DNA of 16,036 bases. Source: JAYENY01 sp964646075. GTDB taxonomy: Bacteria > Patescibacteriota > Minisyncoccia > Minisyncoccales > PEYH01. The stretch covers positions 1-16,036 of the forward strand of contig CAZYBZ010000011.1 of assembly GCA_964646075.1 (NCBI GenBank). The letters are read 5' to 3'. Below the pieces are notes generated by a model. It was not told the DNA's origin. It made no database searches and saw only the letters and a list, made by a program, of their open reading frames with translations. Below, in pieces: positions 1 through 6,943 of the stretch. The position numbers and the translations under genes were made by a program. The first letter of the stretch is position 1. The number at the start of each line of letters is the position of its first letter.

Positions 1-272
1 TTTTCGGGAGTAACAATCTCACCGTCTTGAAATTTTTCTTCAAGTAAAGATAAATTAATCTTTATCATTAATTGACTTTTGGCCTTGAACCTATAGCCCC
101 TTAATTTTGGATACCTCTTGATTAACGCTCTAATAATTGGCTCTTTGCTTTTGCCTGATCTTGATTTCTGCCCTTTCATTCCTCTGCCAGAATAAGTTCC
201 ACGCTTACCACCTCGGCCAATGCGTTTTTTCGCCTTACGACCATTTTGGGATTGAATCTGATGTAATTGCAT
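1..272 (-). CDS. rplO: Large-subunit ribosomal protein uL15 (L15), N-terminal part
   Basis: Partial gene: the ATG is at 272-270 and the frame stays open for 90 codons to the left edge. The protein begins MQLHQIQSQNGRKAKKRIG and continues with the basic, glycine-rich GRGGKRGTYSGRGMKGQKSR segment typical of the uL15 N-terminus, which threads into 23S rRNA of the 50S subunit. The globular C-terminal domain lies outside the window. It starts 19 nt after the rpsE stop. In most bacteria rpmD (uL30) sits between rpsE and rplO, and here there is no room for it. No Shine-Dalgarno sequence is visible upstream. Identity is secure from the N-terminal motif and gene order. Confidence 0.93.
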   Translation of the reverse strand, partial: MQLHQIQSQNGRKAKKRIGRGGKRGTYSGRGMKGQKSRSGKSKEPIIRALIKRYPKLRGYRFKAKSQLMIKINLSLLEEKFQDGEIVTPE

Positions 273-291
273 AAATAAAATTTTATCAAGA

Positions 292-765
292 TTAAGATTT
301 TTCTTTCAGCTCTTGTAGGGCTAATATCGTTGCCCTTGCGTTATTCAACTTGTTTCGTGTTCCTCCTAATATCTTAGAAGAAATGTTTTGAATGCCAGCT
401 AATCTGCAAATCACCCTCACTGTTCCTCCTGCTACCAGCCCCCTTCCAACTCTCTGTGGTCTTAAAAGAACAACCGCTGCTCCAAATTTTGCCTTTACTT
501 CATAGGGAATAGTTCCCTGGTCTGTTATTGGCACGGTAATTAGATTCTTTTTGGCTGATTTAGTCGCTTTTTCAACCGCTTGAGCCACATCTAACCCTTT
601 AGCGACCCCCATTGCTACTTTATTTTTATTATCACCAACAATTACTACCGCCCTGAATCTCATCTGTTTTCCCCCAGCAGTTACCCTAACCACCCTATCT
701 AAAGACAAAAGTTTTGATTCAAACTCATCTTTCTCTGTTCTAGCTGATTGTCGTCTTTGAAACAT
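292..765 (-). CDS. rpsE: Small-subunit ribosomal protein uS5 (S5)
   Basis: 157 aa, close to the usual length (about 165). S5 sits near the decoding centre and mRNA entry path of the 30S subunit and helps translational accuracy. The N-terminal double-stranded RNA-binding-like domain (roughly residues 15-80) contains the family signature around KLLSLDRVVRVTAGGKQMRF and the loop GVAKGLDVAQAVEKA. The C-terminal domain (about 85-157) has LLRPQRVGRGLVAGGTVR. The start ATG (765-763) is followed by the expected lead-in to the domain. The gene is 39 nt downstream of rplR and 19 nt upstream of rplO. The preceding bases are A/T only, with no ribosome-binding purine motif. Confidence 0.97.
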   Translation of the reverse strand: MFQRRQSARTEKDEFESKLLSLDRVVRVTAGGKQMRFRAVVIVGDNKNKVAMGVAKGLDVAQAVEKATKSAKKNLITVPITDQGTIPYEVKAKFGAAVVLLRPQRVGRGLVAGGTVRVICRLAGIQNISSKILGGTRNKLNNARATILALQELKEKS

Positions 766-804
766 ATTTCTAAATTTATTTTAATAAGTGAAACTGATAA
801 AAAA

Positions 805-1146
805 TCAAAATATTAAACCACCCTTGCGAGCTCCTTCTGCTAAAGATTTCACCCTGCCATGGTATTTGTGGCCGCCTCTGTCAAAAACAACCTTATCATT
901 CTTTTTTTCAATAGCCTTCTGGGCAATCAATTCCCCTACTCTAAAAGCAACAGCTATTTTCCCCTCTACTTTTTTAGACTTTAATTCTGAATCTTTTGCC
1001 GAGGCAAGGACTTTATTCTTTTCATCATCAATTAGTTGAGCGTAAATATATCTATTTGATCTAAAAACACAAAGCCGAGGACGCTTCGCCGTGCCTTGAA
1101 TTTTTGCTCTTATTCGTCTATGTCTTCTTTCACGACCAATTTTCAT
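805..1146 (-). CDS. rplR: Large-subunit ribosomal protein uL18 (L18)
   Basis: 113 aa, the normal bacterial length. uL18 binds 5S rRNA together with uL5 in the central protuberance of the 50S subunit. The basic N-terminus (RERRHRRIRAKIQGTAKRPR) precedes the core LCVFRSNRYIYAQLIDDEK, and the end KYHGRVKSLAEGARKGGLIF carries the conserved helix and the Gly-Gly-Leu-x-Phe finish. The stop is TGA (805-807, complement). Because the protein ends exactly where the family ends, UGA is a true stop here. It lies between rplF (12-nt gap) and rpsE (39-nt gap), the standard spc order. Confidence 0.97.
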   Translation of the reverse strand: MKIGRERRHRRIRAKIQGTAKRPRLCVFRSNRYIYAQLIDDEKNKVLASAKDSELKSKKVEGKIAVAFRVGELIAQKAIEKKNDKVVFDRGGHKYHGRVKSLAEGARKGGLIF

Positions 1147-1158
1147 AATTAATTTCTA

Positions 1159-1704
1159 TTACAAAGATGCTTCTGCCGCTCTTTTACCCACCTTTCTTAT
1201 GACATTCTCCCCTAAATATCTAATTCCTTTCCCTTTATAAGGCTCCGGGGGCTTTGTCGCTCTTATCTGAGCGGCCATTTCACCAACTAATTGCTTGTCT
1301 CTGCCAGAAATGGTAATGATATTTTTGGATACAGAGAACTCAATACCTTCCGGTTTTTTGATGTTAACTGAATGAGAAAACCCTACCTCTAAAATTAGAT
1401 ATTCCTCTTCAACCTTCGCCTTATATCCTACTCCTTGAATCTCTAGCTGCTTTTGATACCCCTCATTTACGCCCTTAACTGCATTAAAAATTAAACTTCT
1501 CGTTAACCCCCAAAAAGCCTTTGATTGCTTGGTCTCTTCCTTGATACTAACGATAATTTGATTATTCTCAATCACCGCTCCTATCTCTGGACGAATCTGA
1601 AAATCAAGCTCTCCTTCGGGACCTTTGACTTTAAACTTACCATCCTTTATCTCTGCCATCACTCCTTGTGGTATTTTAACTGGTTGTTTTCCGATTCTAC
1701 TCAT
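1159..1704 (-). CDS. rplF: Large-subunit ribosomal protein uL6 (L6)
   Basis: 181 aa, matching the family's usual 175-185. uL6 lies near the sarcin-ricin loop of 23S rRNA, where elongation factors dock. It is a duplicated-fold protein: the first half (about 1-82) starts MSRIGKQPVKIPQGV, and the second half (about 83-181) contains GVGYKAKVEEEYLILEVGFSH and the hallmark TKPPEPYKGKGIRYLGE close to the C-terminus. The ATG at 1704-1702 matches the family's N-terminus. It is preceded by a 68-nt spacer after rpsH, one of the longer spacers in this block, holding a small inverted repeat (1732-1751). Confidence 0.97.
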   Translation of the reverse strand: MSRIGKQPVKIPQGVMAEIKDGKFKVKGPEGELDFQIRPEIGAVIENNQIIVSIKEETKQSKAFWGLTRSLIFNAVKGVNEGYQKQLEIQGVGYKAKVEEEYLILEVGFSHSVNIKKPEGIEFSVSKNIITISGRDKQLVGEMAAQIRATKPPEPYKGKGIRYLGENVIRKVGKRAAEASL

Positions 1705-1772
1705 ATAATTGATTACGCAAGGTTTTTCGTAAGATTAACGCCAGGTAATCTCGCATTAATCATTAATCGTAA

Positions 1773-2162
1773 TTAATAAACCTCACAAATTATCTCTCCT
1801 CCCAACCTTTGTTTTCTTGCTTCTTTGTCAACCATCAGCCCTTTGGGCGTAGAAAGTATTGTTAATCCACGACCACTCCTTGGTGAGCGAATTTTTTTAG
1901 CTGGCAAATAAACTCTTCTACCGGGTTTAGAGATTCTTCTTAATTCTTTAATAACAGGATTCTTGTTATCATACCCTAGGATAATTCTAATAATTTTTCC
2001 TTTTTTGCTTTCTTTTTTCTCAATACTCTTAATAAAATTATTTTTCAACAAAATATCAGCTAATCTATGTTTTAAATTAGAATAAGGAATGTCAACGGTT
2101 TCATGTGAAACTGCTTGAGCATTCTTAATTCTTATTAACATGTCTGCGATTGGGTCTGTCAT
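1773..2162 (-). CDS. rpsH: Small-subunit ribosomal protein uS8 (S8)
   Basis: 129 aa, the typical length. uS8 binds helix 21 of 16S rRNA early in 30S assembly. In E. coli it also represses the spc operon by binding its mRNA near rplE; that is family knowledge and is not shown here. The N-terminal domain starts MTDPIADMLIRIKNAQ and the C-terminal half holds SKPGRRVYLPAKKI and the signature TILSTPKGLMVDKEARKQRL, ending GGEIICEVY. There is a 75-nt spacer to rpsN upstream and a 68-nt spacer to rplF downstream. No Shine-Dalgarno is visible before the ATG at 2162-2160. Confidence 0.97.
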   Translation of the reverse strand: MTDPIADMLIRIKNAQAVSHETVDIPYSNLKHRLADILLKNNFIKSIEKKESKKGKIIRIILGYDNKNPVIKELRRISKPGRRVYLPAKKIRSPRSGRGLTILSTPKGLMVDKEARKQRLGGEIICEVY

Positions 2163-2237
2163 ATTAGAAAAATTTAATAAATGAAATGAATTTTAATTTT
2201 TTTATACCTCACTCAGGCAAGCCCTCTCTCTATTCTC

Positions 2238-2423
2238 TTACCAGCTTGACTTTCTTACTCCCGGGATTAAACCTTTGTTCGCCATTTCTCTAAAACAAAT
2301 TCGACATAAACCAAATTTTCTCATATAGGCCCTCTTTCTGCCACATCGAAAGCAACGATTTACTATCCGAGTGCTAAACTTCGGCTTTTTCTTTGATTTA
2401 ACTATTTGTGATAATTTTGGCAT
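2238..2423 (-). CDS. rpsN: Small-subunit ribosomal protein uS14, zinc-binding short form
   Basis: 61 aa, the short zinc-binding (type Z) form rather than the roughly 100-aa zinc-free form of E. coli. A Cys4 zinc site is visible as C24-x2-C27 (CFRCG) and C40-x2-C43 (CRIC). It is followed by the invariant-like tail FREMANKGLIPGVRKSSW. uS14 joins the 30S head late in assembly. Its position between rplE and rpsH is standard. The gene is flanked by spacers of 60 and 75 nt, both A/T-rich. Confidence 0.96.
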   Translation of the reverse strand: MPKLSQIVKSKKKPKFSTRIVNRCFRCGRKRAYMRKFGLCRICFREMANKGLIPGVRKSSW

Positions 2424-2483
2424 CTGTTAAAAATTGTTAAAAATTTATTCTTCAAGAAAAGACGAATAAAAACTTCTTTAATT

Positions 2484-3074
2484 TTAGGCCTCTTTCCCTG
2501 TCTTGCTTTCGCTAAGAGGTTTCTTTATTGGAAATCCTAATAATCTAAATAACGCCGTCCCCTCTTCTTTTGTTTTTGCGCTACTCACAACTACCACCTC
2601 TAATCCAAAAATCTTTTTCATATCTTCAATTCTAATCTCTGGAAAAATAATATGCTCCTTTATTCCTATCGTTAAATTACCCCCCTTGTCAATAGAAGAT
2701 AATTTAAGTCCTTCAAAATCTCTTGTTCTGGGTAAAACAATATAAATTAATCGTTCAAGAAAATCATACATCCTGGTACGACGAAGTGTTATTTTGGCCC
2801 CAACTGCTGTTCCTTCACGCAACTTAAATCCAGAGATTGATTTCTTGGCTTTAGTTAAAACTGGTCGCTGTCCAGCAATTAAAGCTAAGGCTCCTAAAAT
2901 TTCTTCATACTTCTTCTCTGAGTCTGATTTACCTTTACCTGACAATAGAGAACCAAAACCAGTGTTAATCACAACTTTTTTAAGAGAAGGAATGGCCAAA
3001 ATATTTTTATAACCAAACTCCTTCATCATCGCAGGGACAACCTTTTCTTTGTATTTTTCTTTTAATCTAGGCAT
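2484..3074 (-). CDS. rplE: Large-subunit ribosomal protein uL5 (L5)
   Basis: 196 aa from the ATG at 3074-3072 (MPRLKEKYKEKVVPAMMKEF). The open frame extends 24 nt further to a TTG at 3098, but the extra residues (INCLIIN) resemble no uL5 N-terminus, so ATG is chosen. uL5 binds 5S rRNA and contacts P-site tRNA in the central protuberance. Visible signatures are IPSLKKVVINTGFG (about 27-40), ITLRRTRMYDFLERL (about 95-109) and the C-terminal GLEVVVVSSAKTKEEGTALF region. The protein is somewhat longer than the usual 179 aa because of the polar tail KKPLSESKTGKEA. It follows rplX by 30 nt. Confidence 0.96.
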   Translation of the reverse strand: MPRLKEKYKEKVVPAMMKEFGYKNILAIPSLKKVVINTGFGSLLSGKGKSDSEKKYEEILGALALIAGQRPVLTKAKKSISGFKLREGTAVGAKITLRRTRMYDFLERLIYIVLPRTRDFEGLKLSSIDKGGNLTIGIKEHIIFPEIRIEDMKKIFGLEVVVVSSAKTKEEGTALFRLLGFPIKKPLSESKTGKEA

Positions 3075-3104
3075 ATTTATAATTAAACAATTGATCAATC
3101 AAAT

Positions 3105-3410
3105 TTAAATTCCTTGTTTGCATTTCTGGCAAATTCTAATTTTCTTACCACTAGTTATTTTATGATTAATTCTCGTTGCTTTTTTACATTTAGGACAGAC
3201 TAGCCTAACGTTAGAAATGGAAATAAAGCCTGATTTTTTAACAATTTGCCCCTTCTCTCCCTCTTTACGAGGAGCACGATGCTTTTTCTGGACATTTATC
3301 CCTTCTGCCTGGATCCTTCCTGTCGAAGAAGAAACCCCCGAAACCGTAGCCGTTCTTCCTTTATCATCGCCAGTAATTATTAAAATTGTATCACCTTGTT
3401 TTATCTTCAT
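3105..3410 (-). CDS. rplX: Large-subunit ribosomal protein uL24 (L24), zinc-ribbon form
   Basis: 101 aa, the usual length. uL24 is an assembly initiator that binds the 5' part of 23S rRNA. The KOW domain is at the N-terminus (MKIKQGDTILIITGDDKGRT), followed by GINVQKKHRAPRKEGEKGQI and the second half SNVRLVCPKC. Four cysteines, C72, C75, C94 and C97, form two CxxC pairs consistent with a zinc ribbon, which the E. coli protein lacks. The start codon overlaps the rplN stop codon (ATGA, 4-nt overlap), so the two are probably translationally coupled. Confidence 0.96.
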   Translation of the reverse strand: MKIKQGDTILIITGDDKGRTATVSGVSSSTGRIQAEGINVQKKHRAPRKEGEKGQIVKKSGFISISNVRLVCPKCKKATRINHKITSGKKIRICQKCKQGI

Positions 3411-3778
3411 ATTATTTCTCTAGCTAATCCAGCTATCTTGTCAAAACCTTTTTCTTTAAGTTCTCTTGGAATAGGCCCAAAAATTCTATTCCCCTTCGGA
3501 TTCTTCGTTTTGCCATCTAAAATAACGGCCGCGTTCTCATCAAACCTAACATAGGAACCATCTTTTCTTCGAAACTCTTTCCTCTGCCTAACCACCACTG
3601 CCCTAACTTTATCATGCTTCTTTACTGTTTTCCTTGGCTCTGCCTTCTTAACGGCTGCCACGATAATATCTCCTAGCCGAGCATATCTTCTTTTGCTCCC
3701 ACCTAACACCTTAAAACACTGAACCACTTTTGCCCCAGTATTGTCGGCTATATTAAGCATTGTTTGATCTTGTATCAT
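3407..3778 (-). CDS. rplN: Large-subunit ribosomal protein uL14 (L14)
   Basis: 123 aa, exactly the standard size. uL14 lies at the subunit interface and forms inter-subunit bridges with 16S rRNA. The N-terminus MIQDQTMLNIADNTGAKVVQ and the later RRKDGSYVRFDENAAVILDG and RIFGPIPRELKEKGFDKIA are family signatures. The stop is TGA, overlapping the rplX ATG. Upstream, an AGG about nine bases before the ATG is one of the few weak Shine-Dalgarno-like motifs in the window. It lies 28 nt after rpsQ, at the classic boundary between S10-type and spc-type gene sets, and no terminator separates them. Confidence 0.97.
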   Translation of the reverse strand: MIQDQTMLNIADNTGAKVVQCFKVLGGSKRRYARLGDIIVAAVKKAEPRKTVKKHDKVRAVVVRQRKEFRRKDGSYVRFDENAAVILDGKTKNPKGNRIFGPIPRELKEKGFDKIAGLAREII

Positions 3779-3806
3779 ATTTTTTACCTAAAAAACTTAA
3801 TTAAAT

Positions 3807-4040
3807 TTAAAACTTTTTTATCACTCTCCATTTCTTATCTTTACTTATCGGTCGACACTCTTCAATAACAACCCTATCTTTCACTTTGTATTCTTCTTTC
3901 TCATCATGGGCCTTATATTTCTTGTGGGATTTATATTTTTTCCTGTATAAAGAATGCTCCTTTATCGTCTCAACCTCAACCACTACTGTCTTCTGCATCT
4001 TATTAAGGATCACAATCCCTTTTAATTGTTTTTTACTCAT
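3807..4040 (-). CDS. rpsQ: Small-subunit ribosomal protein uS17 (S17)
   Basis: 77 aa, in the normal range (80-90). uS17 is an OB-fold primary binder of 16S rRNA that nucleates the 30S body. Visible signatures are LKGIVILNKMQKTVVVEVE (about 6-24) and the stretch HSLYRKKYKSHKKYKAHDEK typical of the basic loop, then VVIEECRPISKDKKWRVIK at the end. Its start overlaps the end of rpmC by 8 nt, which suggests coupling. The sequence is very lysine-rich, as are its neighbours. Confidence 0.96.
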   Translation of the reverse strand: MSKKQLKGIVILNKMQKTVVVEVETIKEHSLYRKKYKSHKKYKAHDEKEEYKVKDRVVIEECRPISKDKKWRVIKKF

Positions 4041-4224
4041 CTTTTTTTTGTTTCAAAATAGTTAAAATCTTAGCAATATTTTTCCTAGTCTGCCGTATTG
4101 CTCTTACATCCTTAACCTTGCCAGCCGAAAGCTCGAATCTCAAAGCTCGCAGTTTTTCCCTAGACTCTGCTAATGTTTTCAAGAGCATATCCTCTTTTTT
4201 AAGTCTTAATTCTTCAATCTTCAT
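4033..4224 (-). CDS. rpmC: Large-subunit ribosomal protein uL29 (L29)
   Basis: 63 aa, the normal length for this two-helix hairpin protein, which sits at the polypeptide exit tunnel beside uL23. The first helix (LRLKKEDMLLKTLAESREKL) and the family motif LRFELSAGKVKDVRAIRQTR are both present, followed by KNIAKILTILKQKKDE. The gene overlaps rplP upstream by 11 nt and rpsQ downstream by 8 nt, giving a compact coupled trio. Confidence 0.95.
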   Translation of the reverse strand: MKIEELRLKKEDMLLKTLAESREKLRALRFELSAGKVKDVRAIRQTRKNIAKILTILKQKKDE

Positions 4225-4624
4225 GTTTAATAAATTTCATTTTTATTCCAAATTTATAACCTGCTTTTCTGAAAGCCTCCCTCGCCATTTCTTCTTCTAT
4301 CCCTGATAATTCAAAAATTATTCTTCCTGGCTTAACCATCGCAACATAATGATCAACTGACCCTTTCCCTCCACCCATCGGAACCTCTACCCCCTTAGTC
4401 GTAATCGGCCTATCAGGGAAAACCCTTATCCAAAGCTTCCCCCCTTTTCTTAGATATCTGATAATAACCCTACGAGCCGCCTCAATCTGTCTAGCAGTTA
4501 ATCGTTCTGGCTCCATTGCTTTTAATCCAAAGTCGCCGAAAGCCAACTCTGTTCCGCGAGTGGCGATTCCCTTGTTCCTCCATTTCCGCCATTTCCTATG
4601 CTTTACTTTTTTTGGATTTAACAT
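4214..4624 (-). CDS. rplP: Large-subunit ribosomal protein uL16 (L16)
   Basis: 136 aa, the standard length. uL16 is a late-assembly protein near the A-site tRNA elbow and the peptidyl-transferase centre. The N-terminus MLNPKKVKHRKWRKWRNKG is typical. The core shows LTARQIEAARRVIIRYLRKG, WIRVFPDRPITTKGVEVPMG and the GGGKGSVDHYVAMVKPGRII loop that reaches the tRNA. It ends in TGA and overlaps rpmC by 11 nt. A 24-nt A/T-rich gap separates it from rpsC, with no Shine-Dalgarno. Confidence 0.97.
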   Translation of the reverse strand: MLNPKKVKHRKWRKWRNKGIATRGTELAFGDFGLKAMEPERLTARQIEAARRVIIRYLRKGGKLWIRVFPDRPITTKGVEVPMGGGKGSVDHYVAMVKPGRIIFELSGIEEEMAREAFRKAGYKFGIKMKFIKHED

Positions 4625-4648
4625 GCTTAATCTAAAAACAAATTATTA

Positions 4649-5296
4649 TTAAAATCTTTCTCCCTTATAAATCCAAACTTTAACTCCTGTTGTCCCATAA
4701 CTACAGAATGCTTCAGCAAACCCGTAGTCAATATCGGCTCTTAATGTCTGTCGGGGAAGACTTCCTTTCTGCAACCACTCTGTTCTAGATATAGAAACAC
4801 CATTAAGTCGACCTGCTACCTGAACCCTGACTCCTTTTGCTTCTTTATATCCGTCTACCATAGATAACGCCTGCTTCAAAACTTTTCTAAAAGGAAGCCT
4901 TTTTTCTATCCTTTGAGCGATCCATTGAGCAACAAGCGGAGCACTCAACCATGGGTTCTTGATAGACTTGATCTCAATCTTTAAAGCTTGTCTCTCTTTC
5001 AACCCTTTCTTTAAAATCTTCTTTTGGAAATGATTTTTCAATTCTTCAATCTTCTCTCCACCCCGTCCAATGATTAATCCTGGCCGAGAAGAATGAATAA
5101 TAACATCAACTCTATTAGGCGATCTTTCAATTTCAATTCTTGCAATCGCCGCCTCTTTAAAATTTTTCGTTAAAAAATCTCTAATCCTAAAATCCTCCTC
5201 CAAATATTGAAGAACCAATTTTTCGCTAAACCAACGAGAATCCCAATCAGAAAGCTCTCTTAAGCGAAATGATTTTGGGTGAACTTTATGAGACAT
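4649..5296 (-). CDS. rpsC: Small-subunit ribosomal protein uS3 (S3)
   Basis: 215 aa, slightly shorter than E. coli S3 (233). uS3 lines the mRNA entry channel of the 30S head. The N-terminus MSHKVHPKSFRLRELSDWDS is the normal start. The KH domain (about 45-115) carries the GxxG loop as GRGG at 77-80 within RPGLIIGRGGEKIEELKNHF. The C-terminal domain includes RLNGVSISRTEWLQKGSLPR and ends DYGFAEAFCSYGTTGVKVWI, with little of the extra C-terminal tail seen in enterobacteria. The start overlaps the rplV end by 11 nt, inside the low-complexity rplV tail. Confidence 0.97.
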   Translation of the reverse strand: MSHKVHPKSFRLRELSDWDSRWFSEKLVLQYLEEDFRIRDFLTKNFKEAAIARIEIERSPNRVDVIIHSSRPGLIIGRGGEKIEELKNHFQKKILKKGLKERQALKIEIKSIKNPWLSAPLVAQWIAQRIEKRLPFRKVLKQALSMVDGYKEAKGVRVQVAGRLNGVSISRTEWLQKGSLPRQTLRADIDYGFAEAFCSYGTTGVKVWIYKGERF

Positions 5297-5768
5297 TGTT
5301 TTTTTCTTTTTTAACTTTTACCTTTTCTTTTTCTTTTGCTTTTGCTTTTGGTTTTATCTCTGTCCTTGTTCCTGTCTTTGTCTTTGTCTTTGTCTTTATT
5401 TTTAAATTTTCATCTTTAGATTTTTTATCCTCTCGTTCCTTCAGAAATAAAGTAATATGACTTGTCTTCTTCTGAATAGGAGAAGATCTCCCCATCGCTC
5501 TTGCCCTCCATCTCTTTAGCTTTACCCCCTCATCAACTGTAATTTTAGAAATATAGAGATTACTTTCATTAAGCTGAAAATTATTTTTAGCATTAGATAA
5601 GGCTGATTGTAAAAGTTTCGCCATCGGATGAGCCGCTCTTTTAGACAAACGATTTAAAATAATTAAAGTTCGAGAGGCATCTTTTCCCCTCACTAAATCA
5701 GCTACCAAGCGAACTTTGCGTGGGGCAATCCTTAAATGTCTTAATTTAGCAACAATTTCTTTTTCCAT
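5286..5768 (-). CDS. rplV: Large-subunit ribosomal protein uL22 with long lysine-rich C-terminal tail
   Basis: 160 aa, against about 110 for the common bacterial protein. Residues 1-110 are an ordinary uL22: LRHLRIAPRKVRLVADLVRG near the start, the HPMAKLLQSALSNAKNN helix and the tunnel-reaching hairpin around GVKLKRWRARAMGRSSPIQK, ending in HITLFLKE. This hairpin lines the nascent peptide tunnel. Residues 111-160 form a low-complexity tail dominated by Lys alternating with Thr, Ala, Glu or Val. It is encoded partly by short direct repeats (for example four copies of gtcttt on the plus strand at 5374-5397). The tail overlaps the rpsC start. It is probably disordered and placed outside the tunnel wall. 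Confidence 0.95.
   Translation of the reverse strand: MEKEIVAKLRHLRIAPRKVRLVADLVRGKDASRTLIILNRLSKRAAHPMAKLLQSALSNAKNNFQLNESNLYISKITVDEGVKLKRWRARAMGRSSPIQKKTSHITLFLKEREDKKSKDENLKIKTKTKTKTGTRTEIKPKAKAKEKEKVKVKKEKNNVS
5374..5397. repeat. Four-copy hexamer tandem repeat inside rplV
   Basis: On the plus strand gtcttt is repeated four times without change. On the coding (minus) strand this reads as AAAGAC units that encode alternating Lys-Thr residues in the uL22 tail. Degenerate copies continue to the left (about 5320-5350, cttttg-type units encoding Lys-Ala and Lys-Glu). Whole-codon units mean that copy-number change by slippage would keep the frame. Confidence 0.85.
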
Positions 5769-5784
5769 AATTTATATTCTATCT

Positions 5785-6078
5785 TTATGTCTTAGATTTT
5801 TTGACATCCTGTTGTTTCTGCATCTTTCCGCCATGCCTGATAAATTTAGTGGTCGGAGAAAACTCTCCTAATTTATGACCAACCATATCCTCTCTAACCG
5901 AGACTGGAATAAACTCCTTCCCATTGTGAACCTCTAGAACAAAACCAACCATTTCTGGTGTCACTACAGAATTTCTAGCCCACGTTCTAATGGCTGTTTT
6001 ATCGCCCGCTCTAAGCTTCTTGATTTTTTTCAGAAGTTTCTCGTCTATATATGGACCCTTTTTTAAGCTTCTAGACAT
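5785..6078 (-). CDS. rpsS: Small-subunit ribosomal protein uS19 (S19)
   Basis: 97 aa, the usual length (about 92). uS19 in the 30S head contacts the A-site finger and binds with uS13. It starts MSRSLKKGPYIDEKLLKKIK, with the conserved TWARNSVVTPEMVGFVLEVH and HKLGEFSPTTKFIRHGGK near the end. It lies between rplB (37-nt gap) and rplV (16-nt gap). The preceding sequence is A/T-only without a ribosome-binding motif. Confidence 0.97.
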   Translation of the reverse strand: MSRSLKKGPYIDEKLLKKIKKLRAGDKTAIRTWARNSVVTPEMVGFVLEVHNGKEFIPVSVREDMVGHKLGEFSPTTKFIRHGGKMQKQQDVKKSKT

Positions 6079-6115
6079 ATTAAAAAATTATTACTTAATC
6101 TCCCCAAAACGGGTA

Positions 6116-6937
6116 TTATTTAGTTCTTCTTTTAATAATAAATTTATTGGTATTTTTTCTCTTCCTCGTTTTTTTTCCTAATGCAATTTTACCCCAGGGA
6201 GTCTTTGGATGCTTTAAACCAATCCCTGCTCTGCCTTCTCCGCCCCCGTGAGGATGGTCATGAGGAGTCATCGCTAAACCTCGAACAGTTGGCCTCACCC
6301 CTTTATGCCTTTTTCTACCCGCCTTACCAAGCTTAGTGTATCTATGCTCCGGTCGCGAGACCGCTCCAATAGAAGCAAAACATTCTTGATGAATCTTTCT
6401 TAATTCCGTAGAAGGTAGTTTGATATGAGTATATTTTCCATCAACGCCCATCACTTTTGCCAAAGAACCAGCTGACCTTACGATCTTGCCACCCCCCTGA
6501 GGAATTAACTCAATATTATAAATTTCCGTTCCAATTGGAATATTTTTAAGCTTCATCCTGTTACCTAACTTAAGCTCAGCTTTATCATTGGTTATAACTT
6601 CATCTCCTTTCTTGAGGCCATCGGGTGCCAGATAATATGCTTTTTCCCCTCCCTCGTATTCTACTAAAGCGATAAAAGCAGTCCGATTGGGGTCATATTC
6701 TAAAGCAATCACTTTTGCTAAAATATCAGTTTTCTTTCGCGCAAAATCAACTAAACGATAGAGCCTCTTTGCACCACCACCCCGATGGCGGACAGTAATT
6801 CTTCCACCACTTCCTCTTCCCGATTTTTTCTTTAATGGAATAACTAAAGATTTTTCTGGTCTTTTTTTATCTAAAGAAGAAAAATCTTCTCTTGTCATAT
6901 GCCGTCTTGACGGAGTTGTTGGCTTATATCTTTTCAT
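6116..6937 (-). CDS. rplB: Large-subunit ribosomal protein uL2 (L2)
   Basis: 273 aa, the standard size. uL2 binds domain IV of 23S rRNA and is needed for subunit association and peptidyl transfer. The N-terminus reads MKRYKPTTPSRRHMTREDFS. The RNA-binding core shows GRGSGGRITVRHRGGGAKRL (about 40-59), and the highly conserved C-terminal loop MTPHDHPHGGGEGR is at about 223-236. His228 corresponds by alignment to E. coli His229. The end is the usual basic stretch KKTRKRKNTNKFIIKRR. It starts 6 nt after the rplW stop region with no visible Shine-Dalgarno. Confidence 0.98.
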   Translation of the reverse strand: MKRYKPTTPSRRHMTREDFSSLDKKRPEKSLVIPLKKKSGRGSGGRITVRHRGGGAKRLYRLVDFARKKTDILAKVIALEYDPNRTAFIALVEYEGGEKAYYLAPDGLKKGDEVITNDKAELKLGNRMKLKNIPIGTEIYNIELIPQGGGKIVRSAGSLAKVMGVDGKYTHIKLPSTELRKIHQECFASIGAVSRPEHRYTKLGKAGRKRHKGVRPTVRGLAMTPHDHPHGGGEGRAGIGLKHPKTPWGKIALGKKTRKRKNTNKFIIKRRTK

Positions 6938-6943
6938 AAATAT

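Noticed and set aside
3075..3098. TTG start giving an 8-residue longer uL5
   Set aside because: The extra residues match no uL5 N-terminus, and the ATG at 3074 gives the normal opening.
805..3410. Possible UGA recoding (glycine) as in some Patescibacteria
   Set aside because: rplR and rplN end in TGA exactly where their families end, and rplP, rplD and the protease do too, so UGA is a stop.
5306..5400. Short repeats as a possible CRISPR or regulatory array
   Set aside because: The units are 6 nt without spacers, in frame inside rplV, and encode a Lys-rich tail.
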